A stretch of DNA of 64,000 nt from Microbacterium sp. (GTDB taxonomy: Bacteria > Actinomycetota > Actinomycetes > Actinomycetales > Microbacteriaceae): the NCBI GenBank assembly GCA_017306415.1, contig JAFKIL010000002.1, positions 434,001-498,000 of the forward strand, written 5' to 3'. Positions 51,182 to 59,088 of this stretch are shown one piece after another; positions within the stretch are counted from its first letter, which is position 1; each line of letters starts with the position of its first letter. The notes beneath the pieces are model-generated. The model worked only from the letters and a program-made list of their open reading frames with translations, was not told where the DNA came from and did no database searches. The position numbers and the translations under genes were made by a program.

Positions 51182-52042
51182 TCAGCGGCCGATCTCGGTG
51201 CGCACGGCGTAGAGCTCGGGGAAGAAGGTGAGCTCGAGCGCGCGACGCAGGAACGGGACGCCGCTCGATCCCCCCGTTCCGGTCTTGAGCCCGATGATCC
51301 GCTCGACGGTCTTCAGATGGCGGAACCGCCAGAGCTGGAAGTTGTCCTCCAGGTCCACGAGCTCCTCGCACGTCTCGTACGCGGCCCAGTTGGCGCCGGT
51401 GTCCGCGTAGATCCCGGCCAGCACGGGCACGAGCTCCGGGGTGAACACCCACGCCCTGGTGACGTCGCGCTCGAGCACCTCGTCGGGGATCGCGTATCCC
51501 TGCCGGGCGAGCAGGCGCAGGAACTCGTCGTACAGGCTCGGCGCCTCCAGGGCAGCCTGCACGAGCGCGTGACTGGCCAGGTCCGCGGCGAACACCCGGA
51601 GCATCCCGGGATGCTTGTTGCCGAGCGTGAACTCGACGGCGCGGTACTGCGCCGACTGGAACCCGCTCGCGTTCCCGAGGACGCCACGGAACTCGGCGTA
51701 CTCGGCGGGCGTGAGGGTCGCCAGCACGGACCACTGCTCGGTGAGCGTCTTCTGGATGTGCTTCACGCGCGCGATGCACTTCAGTGCCGGCGCCAGATCG
51801 TCCATGCGCATCAGACGGCAGGCTGTACCCAGCTCGTGCAGCACGAGCTTGAGCCAGAGCTCCGTGGTCTGGTGCTGGACGATGAACAGCAGCTCGTCCG
51901 GGTGCTCCGGCACGCTCAGCGGGAGCTGCGCCGACAGCAGCGTCTCCAGCTGGAGGTAGCCGCCGTAGCTCAGGCGGTCCGCGAAGTCCGTGACCACCGA
52001 TTCCTCGATGGTGCGCGTGTTTCGCTCGACGCCGGAGTCCAC
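51182..52042 (-). CDS. kynA: Tryptophan 2,3-dioxygenase
   Basis: 286 residues, a heme enzyme that opens the indole ring of Trp to N-formylkynurenine. Signatures: LSYGGYLQLETLLSAQ, ELLFIVQHQTTELWLKLVLHEL (distal His and substrate region), SGFQSAQYRAVEF, and NFQLWRFRHLKTVERIIGLKTGTGGSSGVPFLR (proximal His and the Gly-rich loop). First gene of the operon. The GTG start is preceded by TAGGCT at 6 nt, suggesting a leaderless mRNA. Confidence 0.96.
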   Translation of the reverse strand: MDSGVERNTRTIEESVVTDFADRLSYGGYLQLETLLSAQLPLSVPEHPDELLFIVQHQTTELWLKLVLHELGTACRLMRMDDLAPALKCIARVKHIQKTLTEQWSVLATLTPAEYAEFRGVLGNASGFQSAQYRAVEFTLGNKHPGMLRVFAADLASHALVQAALEAPSLYDEFLRLLARQGYAIPDEVLERDVTRAWVFTPELVPVLAGIYADTGANWAAYETCEELVDLEDNFQLWRFRHLKTVERIIGLKTGTGGSSGVPFLRRALELTFFPELYAVRTEIGR

Positions 52043-52048
52043 GGCCTC

Positions 52049-52054
52049 AGCCTA
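52049..52054 (-). promoter_or_regulatory. Leaderless promoter of the kyn operon
   Basis: TAGGCT on the minus strand ends 6 nt before the kynA GTG (52042). Confidence 0.55.
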
Positions 52055-52085
52055 GTGACGGCCGCGCGCCGCGGCGGGGAGCGGG

Positions 52086-52343
52086 TCAGATGAGCGCGAG
52101 CGCGCGCAGCTTCGCCTCGACATCCGCGTTGGACGGCTCGACGTGGTGCGAGGAGTCCGGGTAGACCACGACGGGGATGTTCGTCCGGCCCGAGATCTCG
52201 CGTGCCACGTCGGCGGCGGCGGGGTCGGCGACCAGGTCCACGTAGGTGTACTCGACACCGAGCTCGTCGAGCTGCTTCTTCGTGCGGACGCAGTCGCGGC
52301 ACCAGTCGGCGCCGAACATCGTGAGGGAGGCGGAAGAGGTCAT
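52086..52343 (-). CDS. Glutaredoxin-like (mycoredoxin/NrdH class) protein
   Basis: 85 residues with a thioredoxin fold. The redox motif is WCRDC near residues 14-18 (FGADWCRDCVRTKKQLDELGVEYTYVDL), and the substrate loop has the cis-Pro in NIPVVVYPDSSHHVEPS. The CxxC with a Trp before it fits small actinobacterial glutaredoxins, which act in mycothiol-linked or ribonucleotide-reductase redox transfer. It stands alone between kynA and ugd on the same strand. Confidence 0.88.
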   Translation of the reverse strand: MTSSASLTMFGADWCRDCVRTKKQLDELGVEYTYVDLVADPAAADVAREISGRTNIPVVVYPDSSHHVEPSNADVEAKLRALALI

Positions 52344-52386
52344 GACTCCATTCTCCCCGCTCCCGACTGGACAGGCGCCGAACGCG

Positions 52387-53703
52387 TCAGGGCTTGCCGA
52401 GCCCGCGGTAGCTCCACCCGGCGGCGCGCCAGCGGGCCGGGTCGTAGCTGTTGCGGCCGTCGACGACGTTGCGGGATGCCACGAGCGTCCCCACGGCGTC
52501 GGGATCGAGGTAGCGGTACTCGTCCCATTCGGTCACGAGGACGACCACGTCGGCGCCCGACACGGTGCCCTCGAACGACTCGCGGTAGTCGAGCTGGGGG
52601 TGCAGCCGGCGTGCGTTGCCGATCGCCTGCGGGTCGGTGGCGCGCACGTCGGCGCCGAGCCCCTTGAGGCGCACCGCGACGTCGAGCGCCGGCGAATCGC
52701 GCACGTCGTCGGAGTGCGGCTTGAACGCGAGCCCGAGCACCGCGACCGTCTTGCCGAAGGGCGCGTGGTCGAGGAGCTCGAGGACATGGTCCACGACCCG
52801 CTGGCGGCGCCGCAGGTTGATCGCGTCGACCTCCTTGAGGAAGGCGACCGACTCGCCGCGGCCGAGCTCGTCGGCGCGCGCCATGAAGCCGCGGATGTCC
52901 TTCGGGAGGCATCCGCCGCCGAACCCGACACCCGCGCCGAGGAAGCGGCGCCCGATGCGCGCGTCGAACCCGATCGCGTCGGCGAGCTGGGTGACGTCGG
53001 CGCCGGTGACCTCGGCGATCTCGGCCATCGCGTTGATGAAGGAGATCTTGGTCGCGAGGAACGCGTTGGCCGACACCTTGACGAGCTCCGCCGTGGCGTA
53101 GTCCGTCACCACGAGCGGGGTGTCGTCGGCGAGGGCGCGCGCGTACACCTCGCGCAGCGCATCTCCCGCGACGACCGCACCCTCCGGCTCGGAAGGGAGG
53201 CCGAAGACGATGCGGTCCGGTGTGAGGGAGTCCTTCACGGCGAAGCCCTCGCGCAGGAACTCGGGGTTCCACGCGAGCACCGCGCCCGTCCCGCTCTCCG
53301 CGAGCCGTGCCGCGATGGCGCCGGCCGTCCCCACCGGCACGGTCGATTTTCCCACCACGACATCGCCGGGGGAGAGATGAGGCAGGAGCTGACCGACGGC
53401 CGCGTCGACGAATCGCAGGTCCGCCGCGTTCGACCCCTTCACCTGGGGTGTGCCCACGGCGATGAAGTGCACCTGCGCTCCGCGCACCTCGGAGATGTCG
53501 TCGGTGAACCGCAGCCGTCCCGTGGAGCCCGCGCTCACGAGCAGCTCGGGCAGGCCGGGCTCGAAGAACGGCGCCTCTCCCCTGGTCAGGGCGGCGAGCT
53601 TCTCCGGGTCGACGTCGACGCCGATGACGTCATGTCCGAGCTCCGCCATCGCCGCCGCGTGCACGGCCCCCAGGTAGCCGCATCCGATCACCGAGATCCG
53701 CAT
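52387..53703 (-). CDS. ugd: UDP-glucose 6-dehydrogenase
   Basis: 438 residues. Makes UDP-glucuronate from UDP-glucose with two NAD+. Motifs: ISVIGCGYLGAVHAAAMAELGHDVIGVDVD (NAD), VGKSTVPVGTAG, WNPEFLREGFAV, the catalytic Cys in GVGFGGGCLPKDI, and LGLAFKPHSDDVRDSPALDVA. It supplies uronic acid for the envelope-glycan genes that follow. ATG 53703 is 6 nt after TAGGAT (leaderless type). Monocistronic, divergent from the glycosyltransferase-GtrA gene. Confidence 0.95.
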   Translation of the reverse strand: MRISVIGCGYLGAVHAAAMAELGHDVIGVDVDPEKLAALTRGEAPFFEPGLPELLVSAGSTGRLRFTDDISEVRGAQVHFIAVGTPQVKGSNAADLRFVDAAVGQLLPHLSPGDVVVGKSTVPVGTAGAIAARLAESGTGAVLAWNPEFLREGFAVKDSLTPDRIVFGLPSEPEGAVVAGDALREVYARALADDTPLVVTDYATAELVKVSANAFLATKISFINAMAEIAEVTGADVTQLADAIGFDARIGRRFLGAGVGFGGGCLPKDIRGFMARADELGRGESVAFLKEVDAINLRRRQRVVDHVLELLDHAPFGKTVAVLGLAFKPHSDDVRDSPALDVAVRLKGLGADVRATDPQAIGNARRLHPQLDYRESFEGTVSGADVVVLVTEWDEYRYLDPDAVGTLVASRNVVDGRNSYDPARWRAAGWSYRGLGKP

Positions 53704-53709
53704 TATCCG

Positions 53710-53715
53710 ATCCTA
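53710..53715 (-). promoter_or_regulatory. Leaderless promoter of ugd
   Basis: TAGGAT on the minus strand ends 6 nt before the ugd ATG (53703). Confidence 0.55.
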
Positions 53716-53848
53716 GGGCTGCGGGGTCGTTCCTTAGAGCCGTATCAGCGTTCCTATGGGGTCACCGATATCCCAGCTCCGGATGCGGCTCGCGTGCGAC
53801 CATGGGACGGTCGCCATCGTGAGGCGACCCGCACGGAAGCAGGATCTG

Positions 53849-54991
53849 ATGCAGTTGTCCATCGTCGTCCCGACGTACAACGAGTCGCCCAACGTGGCCG
53901 AGCTCGTCCGCCGGGTCGGGCTGGCCGTGCAGGGTATCGACGCCGAGATGATCTTCGTGGACGACAGCACCGACGACACCCCGGACGAGGTGCGCCGCGC
54001 CGCCGTGACCGCGACGCTCCCGGTGCGCGTCATCCACCGGGAGGATCCCGTGGGCGGACTCGGCGGCGCGGTGATCGAGGGCTTCGCGGCCGCGGAGTCG
54101 GACGTGTGCGTGGTCATGGACGGCGACCTCCAGCATCCGCCGGCCGACATCCCGGAGCTCTACCGCCGCTATCGGGCCGGGGATGTGGACCTCGTCGTGG
54201 CCTCCCGCTACACCGACGACGGATCCGCCCAGGGACTCGCCGACCGCAGTCGCGTCATGGTGTCGCGCCTGTCGACGGCGCTCACCCGGGCGATGTTCCC
54301 GATCCGGCTGAAGGCCGTGTCGGACCCGATGACCGGCTTCTTCCTGATCGACCGGCGGGCCGTCGACCTCGAGGGCGTCAAGCCCCGGGGCTTCAAGATC
54401 CTCCTCGAGATCCTGGCCCGGCAGAGCGTCCGGGTGGCGGAGATCCCGTTCCGCTTCGCCGAGCGGCACGCCGGCGAGTCGAAGGCCTCGTTCCGGCAGG
54501 GCCTCCACTTCCTCCGGCAGCTCACCGCGCTCCGGTTCGGAAAGATGTCCCTCTTCGCGATCATCGGCGGCCTGGGCGCCCTGGCGAACCTCGCCATCAT
54601 GTGGGGGCTGACCCACCTCGGGATGAACTACCTCGTCGCCGCGGTGATCGGTGCAGAGGTGACGATCCTCGCCAACTTCGCGCTGCAGGAGCGGTTCGTC
54701 TTCCAGGACATGAAGGGCGAGGCGTCCGGGGTCTGGTCGCGATTCGCCAAATCGTTCGCGTTCAACAACGCGGAGGCGGTGATCCGCATCCCGATCATCG
54801 CGCTGCTCGTCAACACGTGGCACCTGTCGAGCGTGATCGCCGCCGCCATCACCCTCGCGGTCGCGTTCGTGGTGCGGTTCATGTTCCACTCGCTCGTGGT
54901 CTACGCGCCGCGCACCGCCGGCAAGAGGTCCCTCGCCCGCGAGGTCGTCGACGAACTCGACGCGCAGGCGGTCTCGCCCGGCGAACTGTAG
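53849..54991 (+). CDS. Glycosyltransferase family 2 (DPM1-like) fused to a GtrA membrane domain
   Basis: 380 residues. Residues 1-240 are a GT2 domain (LSIVVPTYNESPNVAELV, IFVDDSTDDTPDE, CVVMDGDLQHPPADIPEL with the DxD metal site, and SDPMTGFFLIDRRAV). Residues 245-365 form a four-helix GtrA domain (FAIIGGLGALANLAIMWG, NYLVAAVIGAEVTILANFALQERFVF). Such fusions load a sugar on polyprenyl phosphate and may help flip it, giving donors for extracytoplasmic glycosylation. ATG 53849 has AGCAGGA upstream. It converges with the acetyltransferase gene, 9 bp away. Confidence 0.9.
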   Translation: MQLSIVVPTYNESPNVAELVRRVGLAVQGIDAEMIFVDDSTDDTPDEVRRAAVTATLPVRVIHREDPVGGLGGAVIEGFAAAESDVCVVMDGDLQHPPADIPELYRRYRAGDVDLVVASRYTDDGSAQGLADRSRVMVSRLSTALTRAMFPIRLKAVSDPMTGFFLIDRRAVDLEGVKPRGFKILLEILARQSVRVAEIPFRFAERHAGESKASFRQGLHFLRQLTALRFGKMSLFAIIGGLGALANLAIMWGLTHLGMNYLVAAVIGAEVTILANFALQERFVFQDMKGEASGVWSRFAKSFAFNNAEAVIRIPIIALLVNTWHLSSVIAAAITLAVAFVVRFMFHSLVVYAPRTAGKRSLAREVVDELDAQAVSPGEL

Positions 54992-55000
54992 CCGCTCGCG

Positions 55001-55603
55001 TCAGCCGATCAGGGAGAGGGTCTCGCCGTCCTGACGGTAGCGTTCGCCGCTCTGCGGGCACACCCACTCGTCGCCGTCCTGGACGAGGGGGCGCCCGACC
55101 CGCCCGACCCACCCGATCCGGCGCGCGGGCACACCCACCACGAGGGCGTGCGCCGGGACGTCCTTCGTCACGACGGCACCGGCCGCCACCAGCGCCCATG
55201 CGCCGATCGTGACCGGGGCGATGCACACGGCACGTGCGCCGATGGATGCGCCGTCCTCGATCGTGACGCCCACCGCGTGCCAGTCGTCCGCCGACTTCAG
55301 CGAACCGTCGGGGTTGGCGGCGCGCGGGAACTCGTCGTTCGTGAGCACGGCGGCCGGACCGATGAAGACGCCGTTCCCGAGGCGCGCCGGCTCGTACACC
55401 AGCGCATAGTTCTGGAGCTTGCAGTTGTCGCCGAGCACGACGTCGGGCCCGATGTACGCGCCGCGACCGATGTTGCAGTCCGCGCCGATCCGTGCACCCT
55501 CGCGCACCTGCGCCAGGTGCCAGACGCGCGACCGCTCGCCGATGTCGGCGCGATCGTCGACGTCGGCGGTGGCCTGGATGACGGCCGACTCGGCAGCACT
55601 CAC
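55001..55603 (-). CDS. Left-handed beta-helix (hexapeptide) N-acetyltransferase, WlbB/WbpD-like
   Basis: 200 residues. Hexapeptide repeats run through residues 10-165 (VWHLAQVREGARIGADCNIGRGAYIGPDVVLGDNCKLQNYALVYEPARLGNGVFIGPAAVLTNDEFPRA ... VTIEDGASIGARAVCIAPVTIGAWALVAAGAVVTKDVPAHALVVGVPAR). The order and the NDEFPRA loop match UDP-2-acetamido-3-amino-glucuronate N-acetyltransferases. With ugd nearby this suggests a modified uronic acid sugar, although the needed oxidase and aminotransferase are not in the window. GTG 55603 has GGAGG 7 nt upstream. Confidence 0.85.
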   Translation of the reverse strand: MSAAESAVIQATADVDDRADIGERSRVWHLAQVREGARIGADCNIGRGAYIGPDVVLGDNCKLQNYALVYEPARLGNGVFIGPAAVLTNDEFPRAANPDGSLKSADDWHAVGVTIEDGASIGARAVCIAPVTIGAWALVAAGAVVTKDVPAHALVVGVPARRIGWVGRVGRPLVQDGDEWVCPQSGERYRQDGETLSLIG

Positions 55604-55690
55604 GACGGGACCTCCGGGACTCGTGGTCGAGGGACCATCCCAGCTTAGGTTTCCTCGGCGTCAGCGAGGGGAGCGGCGCACGTCTCCAGG

Positions 55691-55743
55691 CGCCTGACCC
55701 CGTCCGGCGGCGTGGGGGCGCCGCAACGGGACGGGGTCAGGCG
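55691..55743 (-). terminator. Long hairpin overlapping the stop of the nucleotidyltransferase gene
   Basis: CGCCTGACCCCGTCC (55691-55705) is perfectly inverted at 55729-55743, with a further inner stem (GGCGGCG with CGCCGC). The right arm includes the stop codon at 55737-55739. It fits a terminator for the minus-strand gene, although it also resembles the dispersed inverted repeats of this window. Confidence 0.55.
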
Positions 55744-56183
55744 TTGAGCGCCTCGCCACTTCGGGGGCCGGCGAGGGCGTCGAGAGCGGCGCGCAGCTTC
55801 GTGCTCGAAGTGTGCGCCGTGTACGGGAAGTAGACGACTTCGACGCCGACGGATGCGAATTCGCGCTCCAGTCGTCGGCCCTTGTCGGTGCCGCGCCAGT
55901 CGTCTCCCTTGAAGAAGTGGGTGAAGCCGACCTCTCGCCACGTGTCGATCTTGTCCGGCACGGTCTCCACGTGCACGTCGTCGACGAACGAGATGTGCCG
56001 CACGATCGCGGCGCGCTCGGCGGTGGGGATGACGGGCTCGACGCCCTTGACCTGGCGCAGCATCTCGTCGCTCACGACGCCTGCGATCAAGATGTCGCAG
56101 TTCGCCTTGGCGTGCTTGAGCAGGTTCAGGTGCCCGACGTGGAACAGGTCGAAGGCGCCCGCGGCATAACCGATACGCGTCAT
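55737..56183 (-). CDS. TagD-like cytidylyltransferase (adenylyl/cytidylyltransferase family)
   Basis: 148 residues. Motifs: GAFDLFHVGHLNLLKHAK with the HxGH nucleotide-binding site, IPTAERAAIVRHI, FFKGDDWRGTDKGRR and HTSSTKLR (the RTxGISTT-type C-terminal motif). The size fits glycerol-3-phosphate cytidylyltransferase, which makes CDP-glycerol, but ADP-heptose and CDP-ethanolamine enzymes share the fold. The ATG at 56183 has GGGGG just upstream; longer readings have no homology. With the CDP-alcohol transferase gene at 60292 it suggests CDP-activated alcohols in envelope polymers. Confidence 0.85.
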   Translation of the reverse strand: MTRIGYAAGAFDLFHVGHLNLLKHAKANCDILIAGVVSDEMLRQVKGVEPVIPTAERAAIVRHISFVDDVHVETVPDKIDTWREVGFTHFFKGDDWRGTDKGRRLEREFASVGVEVVYFPYTAHTSSTKLRAALDALAGPRSGEALNA

Positions 56184-56460
56184 GGATCCCCCAGAAATCC
56201 GTGCGAGCACTCCCCAGCGCTCGTTCCCCAGTGTGCGGGCCGACCGGCATCCCACTGCCGACAAAGACCCGCCCCCACTCTACCCCCGCAAGGGGCCTCC
56301 GGCGCAATAAGCTGTCGATGAGAAGGGCCGTCGGCTAATGAGATTGTTCTCAGATAGCCGGATCCGGAGGCATCCCCCGGATATCTTGACAGCACCCGAT
56401 GTTCACTGCGCTGAGCGCCCCGACCCCCGTGTCGATGTGCTATATACGCGCCCTCCTGGA
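56184..56460. promoter_or_regulatory. Divergent intergenic region with leader hairpin and -10 box
   Basis: 277 bp without a gene. On the plus strand, GGCTAATGAGA and TCTCAGATAGCC form a hairpin around TTGT (56331-56356), and TATATA at 56441-56446 is a good -10 box 20 nt before the beta-helix ATG. TTGACA occurs near 56385 but is too far from TATATA to be its -35. The region is locally AT-richer than the window. Confidence 0.4.
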
Positions 56461-58101
56461 ATGCTGAGAAACGTGCCCACGCGAACACAACTACGCCGAA
56501 GCGCCACCCGACGCCGCCGAACCCGACTCGGCATCGCCTTCGCCGCCGTCCTCGCCGTGCTCGTCACGACCGGCGTCGCCTCGTCCGCGATCGCCGGCGA
56601 GACGCAGGTCTCGGTGCGTCCTGGCACCACCTCCTTCGTCGCCCTCGGTGGTAACGGGACCGACGGAACGGCCACCCTCACCTACTCCCTCAACTCCCTG
56701 CCGACCCGGGGCTCGGGCGTCTACACGGGCGTGCAGCTCCGCTCGAGTTCCGCCGGCGCGTACGTGGTCCAGTCCCGCATCTATCCGACGGGCATGCTCC
56801 AGATCACGATCAAGCGCGTCACGCAGACCGGCAAGACCAGCGCGATCGTCCCGCTGACCCCGACGGCAAGCGTTCGCACGAAGGTCAAGGCCAAGGAGAA
56901 GATCGCGCTGACGCTGAAGGTGTCGGGCGACCAGTCGGTCGCCCTCAGCGGCTCGGTGACGTTCGGCGGCGCGACCACCACGGTCCGCACCGTCGATGCG
57001 ACGGCCAAGCGCCTGCGCGGCGCGGGCACGGCTGTGTCGAGCTTCTACACCGCGCGTACCTCGCCGTCGATCACGGGCACCATCGTCAGCCGCAATGTGT
57101 CGCTGACCACGCCGCCGACGTCGAAGCCCAGCTCGAGCCCGTCCGCCACGCCCAAGCCGTCGACCCCGCCGGTGACCGCCCCCAAGCCGACGCCGACGCC
57201 CACGCCGACCGCGACGCCGAAGCCCACGCCGAAGCCCACGCCGACGCCGTCGCCGAGCCCCTCGACGCGGCCCACGACCCCGCCGGTCGTTCCGCCGGCA
57301 TCGGGGTCCGACAACGGCAGCGGATTCCCCAACGCGTCGACGACCGGGGTCCCGGCGGGAGTGAAGCTCACGCGCTACGACGGCGACATCGTGATCACCA
57401 AGCCCAACACGGTGATCGACGGCCTCGAGGTGCACGGCACCATCACCGTCAACGCGCCCGGTGCCGTCATCAAGAACTCCAAGATCGTGGGCGGATCGAC
57501 GCCCGCGAGCACGGGACTCGTCAACAACATCGTCTCCGGCGCTCCGTTCACGATCCAGGACTCGGAACTCGTGGCGGCGACGCCGTCCACGCTCTGGAAC
57601 GGCGTGTTCGGGAGCAACTTCACCGCCCTGCGCGTCAACGTGCACGGCGTGGTGGATCCCATGCGGGTACTGGGCGGCAACGTCGTGATCCGCGACTCGT
57701 GGCTGCACGACACGACGTACTCCAAGACGGACCCGCTCCGGGACGGGACGCCGACCCACGACGACACGATCCAGATCCAGGCGGGCAGCGGCATCCTCAT
57801 CGAGGGCAACCGTCTGGAGGACGCGCACAACGCCGGGGTGATGATCTCGCAGGACGCCTCGCGCGCCACGCTGTCGAACATCGTCATCCGCGACAACTAT
57901 CTGCAGGGCGGGGCGTGCACCATCAACGTCGCCCCCACCCCGAAGACCATCCGGCCGCAGGTGACGTCGAACGTCTTCGGTCCGCAGCGGATCTATGCGA
58001 CGTGCGCGATCACCGCGCCGAACGCAAACGCACCGGCGCTCTCGGGCAATGTCTGGGGTGCGACGGGGCTGGCGCTCACGTCGTTCATCGTCGTCCCGTA
58101 G
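56461..58101 (+). CDS. Secreted right-handed beta-helix protein on a Pro/Thr-rich stalk
   Basis: 546 residues. Arg-rich N terminus and signal peptide (RTRLGIAFAAVLAVLVTTGVASSAIAG). A jelly-roll-like domain of about 180 residues follows (VSVRPGTTSFVALGG, RIYPTGMLQITIKRV, ALTLKVSGDQSVALSGSV). Then a Pro/Thr/Ser stalk (57115-57300), and a C-terminal beta-helix of about 250 residues with turn markers (NTVIDGLEVHGTITVNAPGAVIKNSKIVGG, GNVVIRDSWLHDT, THDDTIQIQAGSGILIEGNRL). The HDDTIQIQ stretch resembles polysaccharide-binding or lyase beta-helices, but no catalytic residue can be assigned. GTG 56473 is an alternative start. Position within the glycan genes suggests action on the cell's own or a neighbouring polysaccharide. 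Confidence 0.8.
   Translation: MLRNVPTRTQLRRSATRRRRTRLGIAFAAVLAVLVTTGVASSAIAGETQVSVRPGTTSFVALGGNGTDGTATLTYSLNSLPTRGSGVYTGVQLRSSSAGAYVVQSRIYPTGMLQITIKRVTQTGKTSAIVPLTPTASVRTKVKAKEKIALTLKVSGDQSVALSGSVTFGGATTTVRTVDATAKRLRGAGTAVSSFYTARTSPSITGTIVSRNVSLTTPPTSKPSSSPSATPKPSTPPVTAPKPTPTPTPTATPKPTPKPTPTPSPSPSTRPTTPPVVPPASGSDNGSGFPNASTTGVPAGVKLTRYDGDIVITKPNTVIDGLEVHGTITVNAPGAVIKNSKIVGGSTPASTGLVNNIVSGAPFTIQDSELVAATPSTLWNGVFGSNFTALRVNVHGVVDPMRVLGGNVVIRDSWLHDTTYSKTDPLRDGTPTHDDTIQIQAGSGILIEGNRLEDAHNAGVMISQDASRATLSNIVIRDNYLQGGACTINVAPTPKTIRPQVTSNVFGPQRIYATCAITAPNANAPALSGNVWGATGLALTSFIVVP
57115..57300 (+). repeat. Pro/Thr/Ser-coding stalk repeats
   Basis: Tandem CCGACGCC and AAGCCCACG units encode PTPTPTATPKPTPKPTPTP-like sequence, the wall-spanning stalk of the beta-helix protein. 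Confidence 0.75.
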
Positions 58102-58117
58102 CGGGCCACGACCCGTG

Positions 58118-58147
58118 CGGTGCCGGGGGCTTCGGCCCTCGGCACCG
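58118..58147. terminator. Bidirectional terminator with TTCG loop
   Basis: A 13-bp stem (58118-58130 with 58135-58147, one G-U pair) capped by TTCG lies between the convergent beta-helix and GT2 genes. Confidence 0.8.
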
Positions 58148-58149
58148 TG

Positions 58150-59088
58150 TCACGTCCCGGGGGTGTGGCGCCGGCTGTACTCGTCGTGCGCGTATCCGAC
58201 AGCGCCGGTGACCATCCCGCCGCCGCGGTAGAGGGTGCGCAGGCCGCGCGCGCGATGCGACAGCGAGCCGGTCACCGCGCCCCACACCCAGCGCAGTCCC
58301 CCCGCGACCACGCGCACGCCTCCGCGCGCCACGGTCCGGATCCGAGCCACGAGACGGCGGCCGGAAGAGCCCGCCGTGGCGATGTCGACGCGCGCCGCGG
58401 TGTTGCCGAACCGGAAGGTGCGCATGAGCACCCATTCGCGCGTGAAGCGCGCCGGGTCCTCCTGCTCGATGACGACGGCGTCCTGCGCCCAGCGGAGCTT
58501 GCCGCCGCGTTGCGTGAACTGGCGCGTGAACATGCTGTCGCTGCCGCCGGTCAGCCCGAAGCGCTCGTCGAAGGAGAGCCCGAGCTCCCGTACGCGGGCG
58601 AGGTCCAGGAGCAGGTTGTTGGTCGCCGCCTCCCGCATGAGCTGGCCGTCACGCCGGACCGGGCGGATGAACGCGCCGCTCGCCCGCACCCACGGCTCCG
58701 CGTCCGGGGGGAAGCTCGTCACGACCCGCCCCGCGACCGCGTCGCAGGAGGTGGTGGTGTACATCCGGGCGATCGCCTCGAGCCACCCGGGCTCGGGCAC
58801 CTCGTCATCGTCGATGAACAGGACGGCGTCGGCATCCGCGGATTCGGCGATCGAGCGGTTGCGGACGGCCGCGATGCCGGGCGTCGGCTCGACGGCGTAG
58901 CGCACGTCGAACGACGCGGCGATGGAACGCCCGCCCTCGTTCGGATCGTTGTCCACGACGAGGACCGTCGCGCGGGCTCCGGGCACTACGTCTGACAGGT
59001 CGCGCGCCTGGGGCAGGACGGCCTCCAGCGCGGCGGCGAGCGGGACGGGACGTTTGAACGTGGGGATCGCGATGACGATGTCAACCAT
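58150..59088 (-). CDS. Glycosyltransferase family 2
   Basis: 312 residues. GT-A fold: VDIVIAIPTFKRPVPLAAALEAVLP, TVLVVDNDPNEG, YAVEPTPGIAAVRNRSIAESADADAVLFIDDDEVPEPGWLE (DDD metal site) and LSFDERFGLTGGSDSMFTRQFTQRGGKLRWAQDAVVIEQED. The C-terminal 75 residues are basic with weak hydrophobic helices, perhaps membrane-associating. The ATG overlaps the upstream glycosyltransferase stop by 8 nt, so the two are coupled. Confidence 0.9.
   Translation of the reverse strand: MVDIVIAIPTFKRPVPLAAALEAVLPQARDLSDVVPGARATVLVVDNDPNEGGRSIAASFDVRYAVEPTPGIAAVRNRSIAESADADAVLFIDDDEVPEPGWLEAIARMYTTTSCDAVAGRVVTSFPPDAEPWVRASGAFIRPVRRDGQLMREAATNNLLLDLARVRELGLSFDERFGLTGGSDSMFTRQFTQRGGKLRWAQDAVVIEQEDPARFTREWVLMRTFRFGNTAARVDIATAGSSGRRLVARIRTVARGGVRVVAGGLRWVWGAVTGSLSHRARGLRTLYRGGGMVTGAVGYAHDEYSRRHTPGT

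Noticed and set aside
56338-56460. Earlier ATG for the beta-helix protein
   Set aside because: It would place 41 unrelated residues before the signal peptide and start upstream of the TATATA -10 box.
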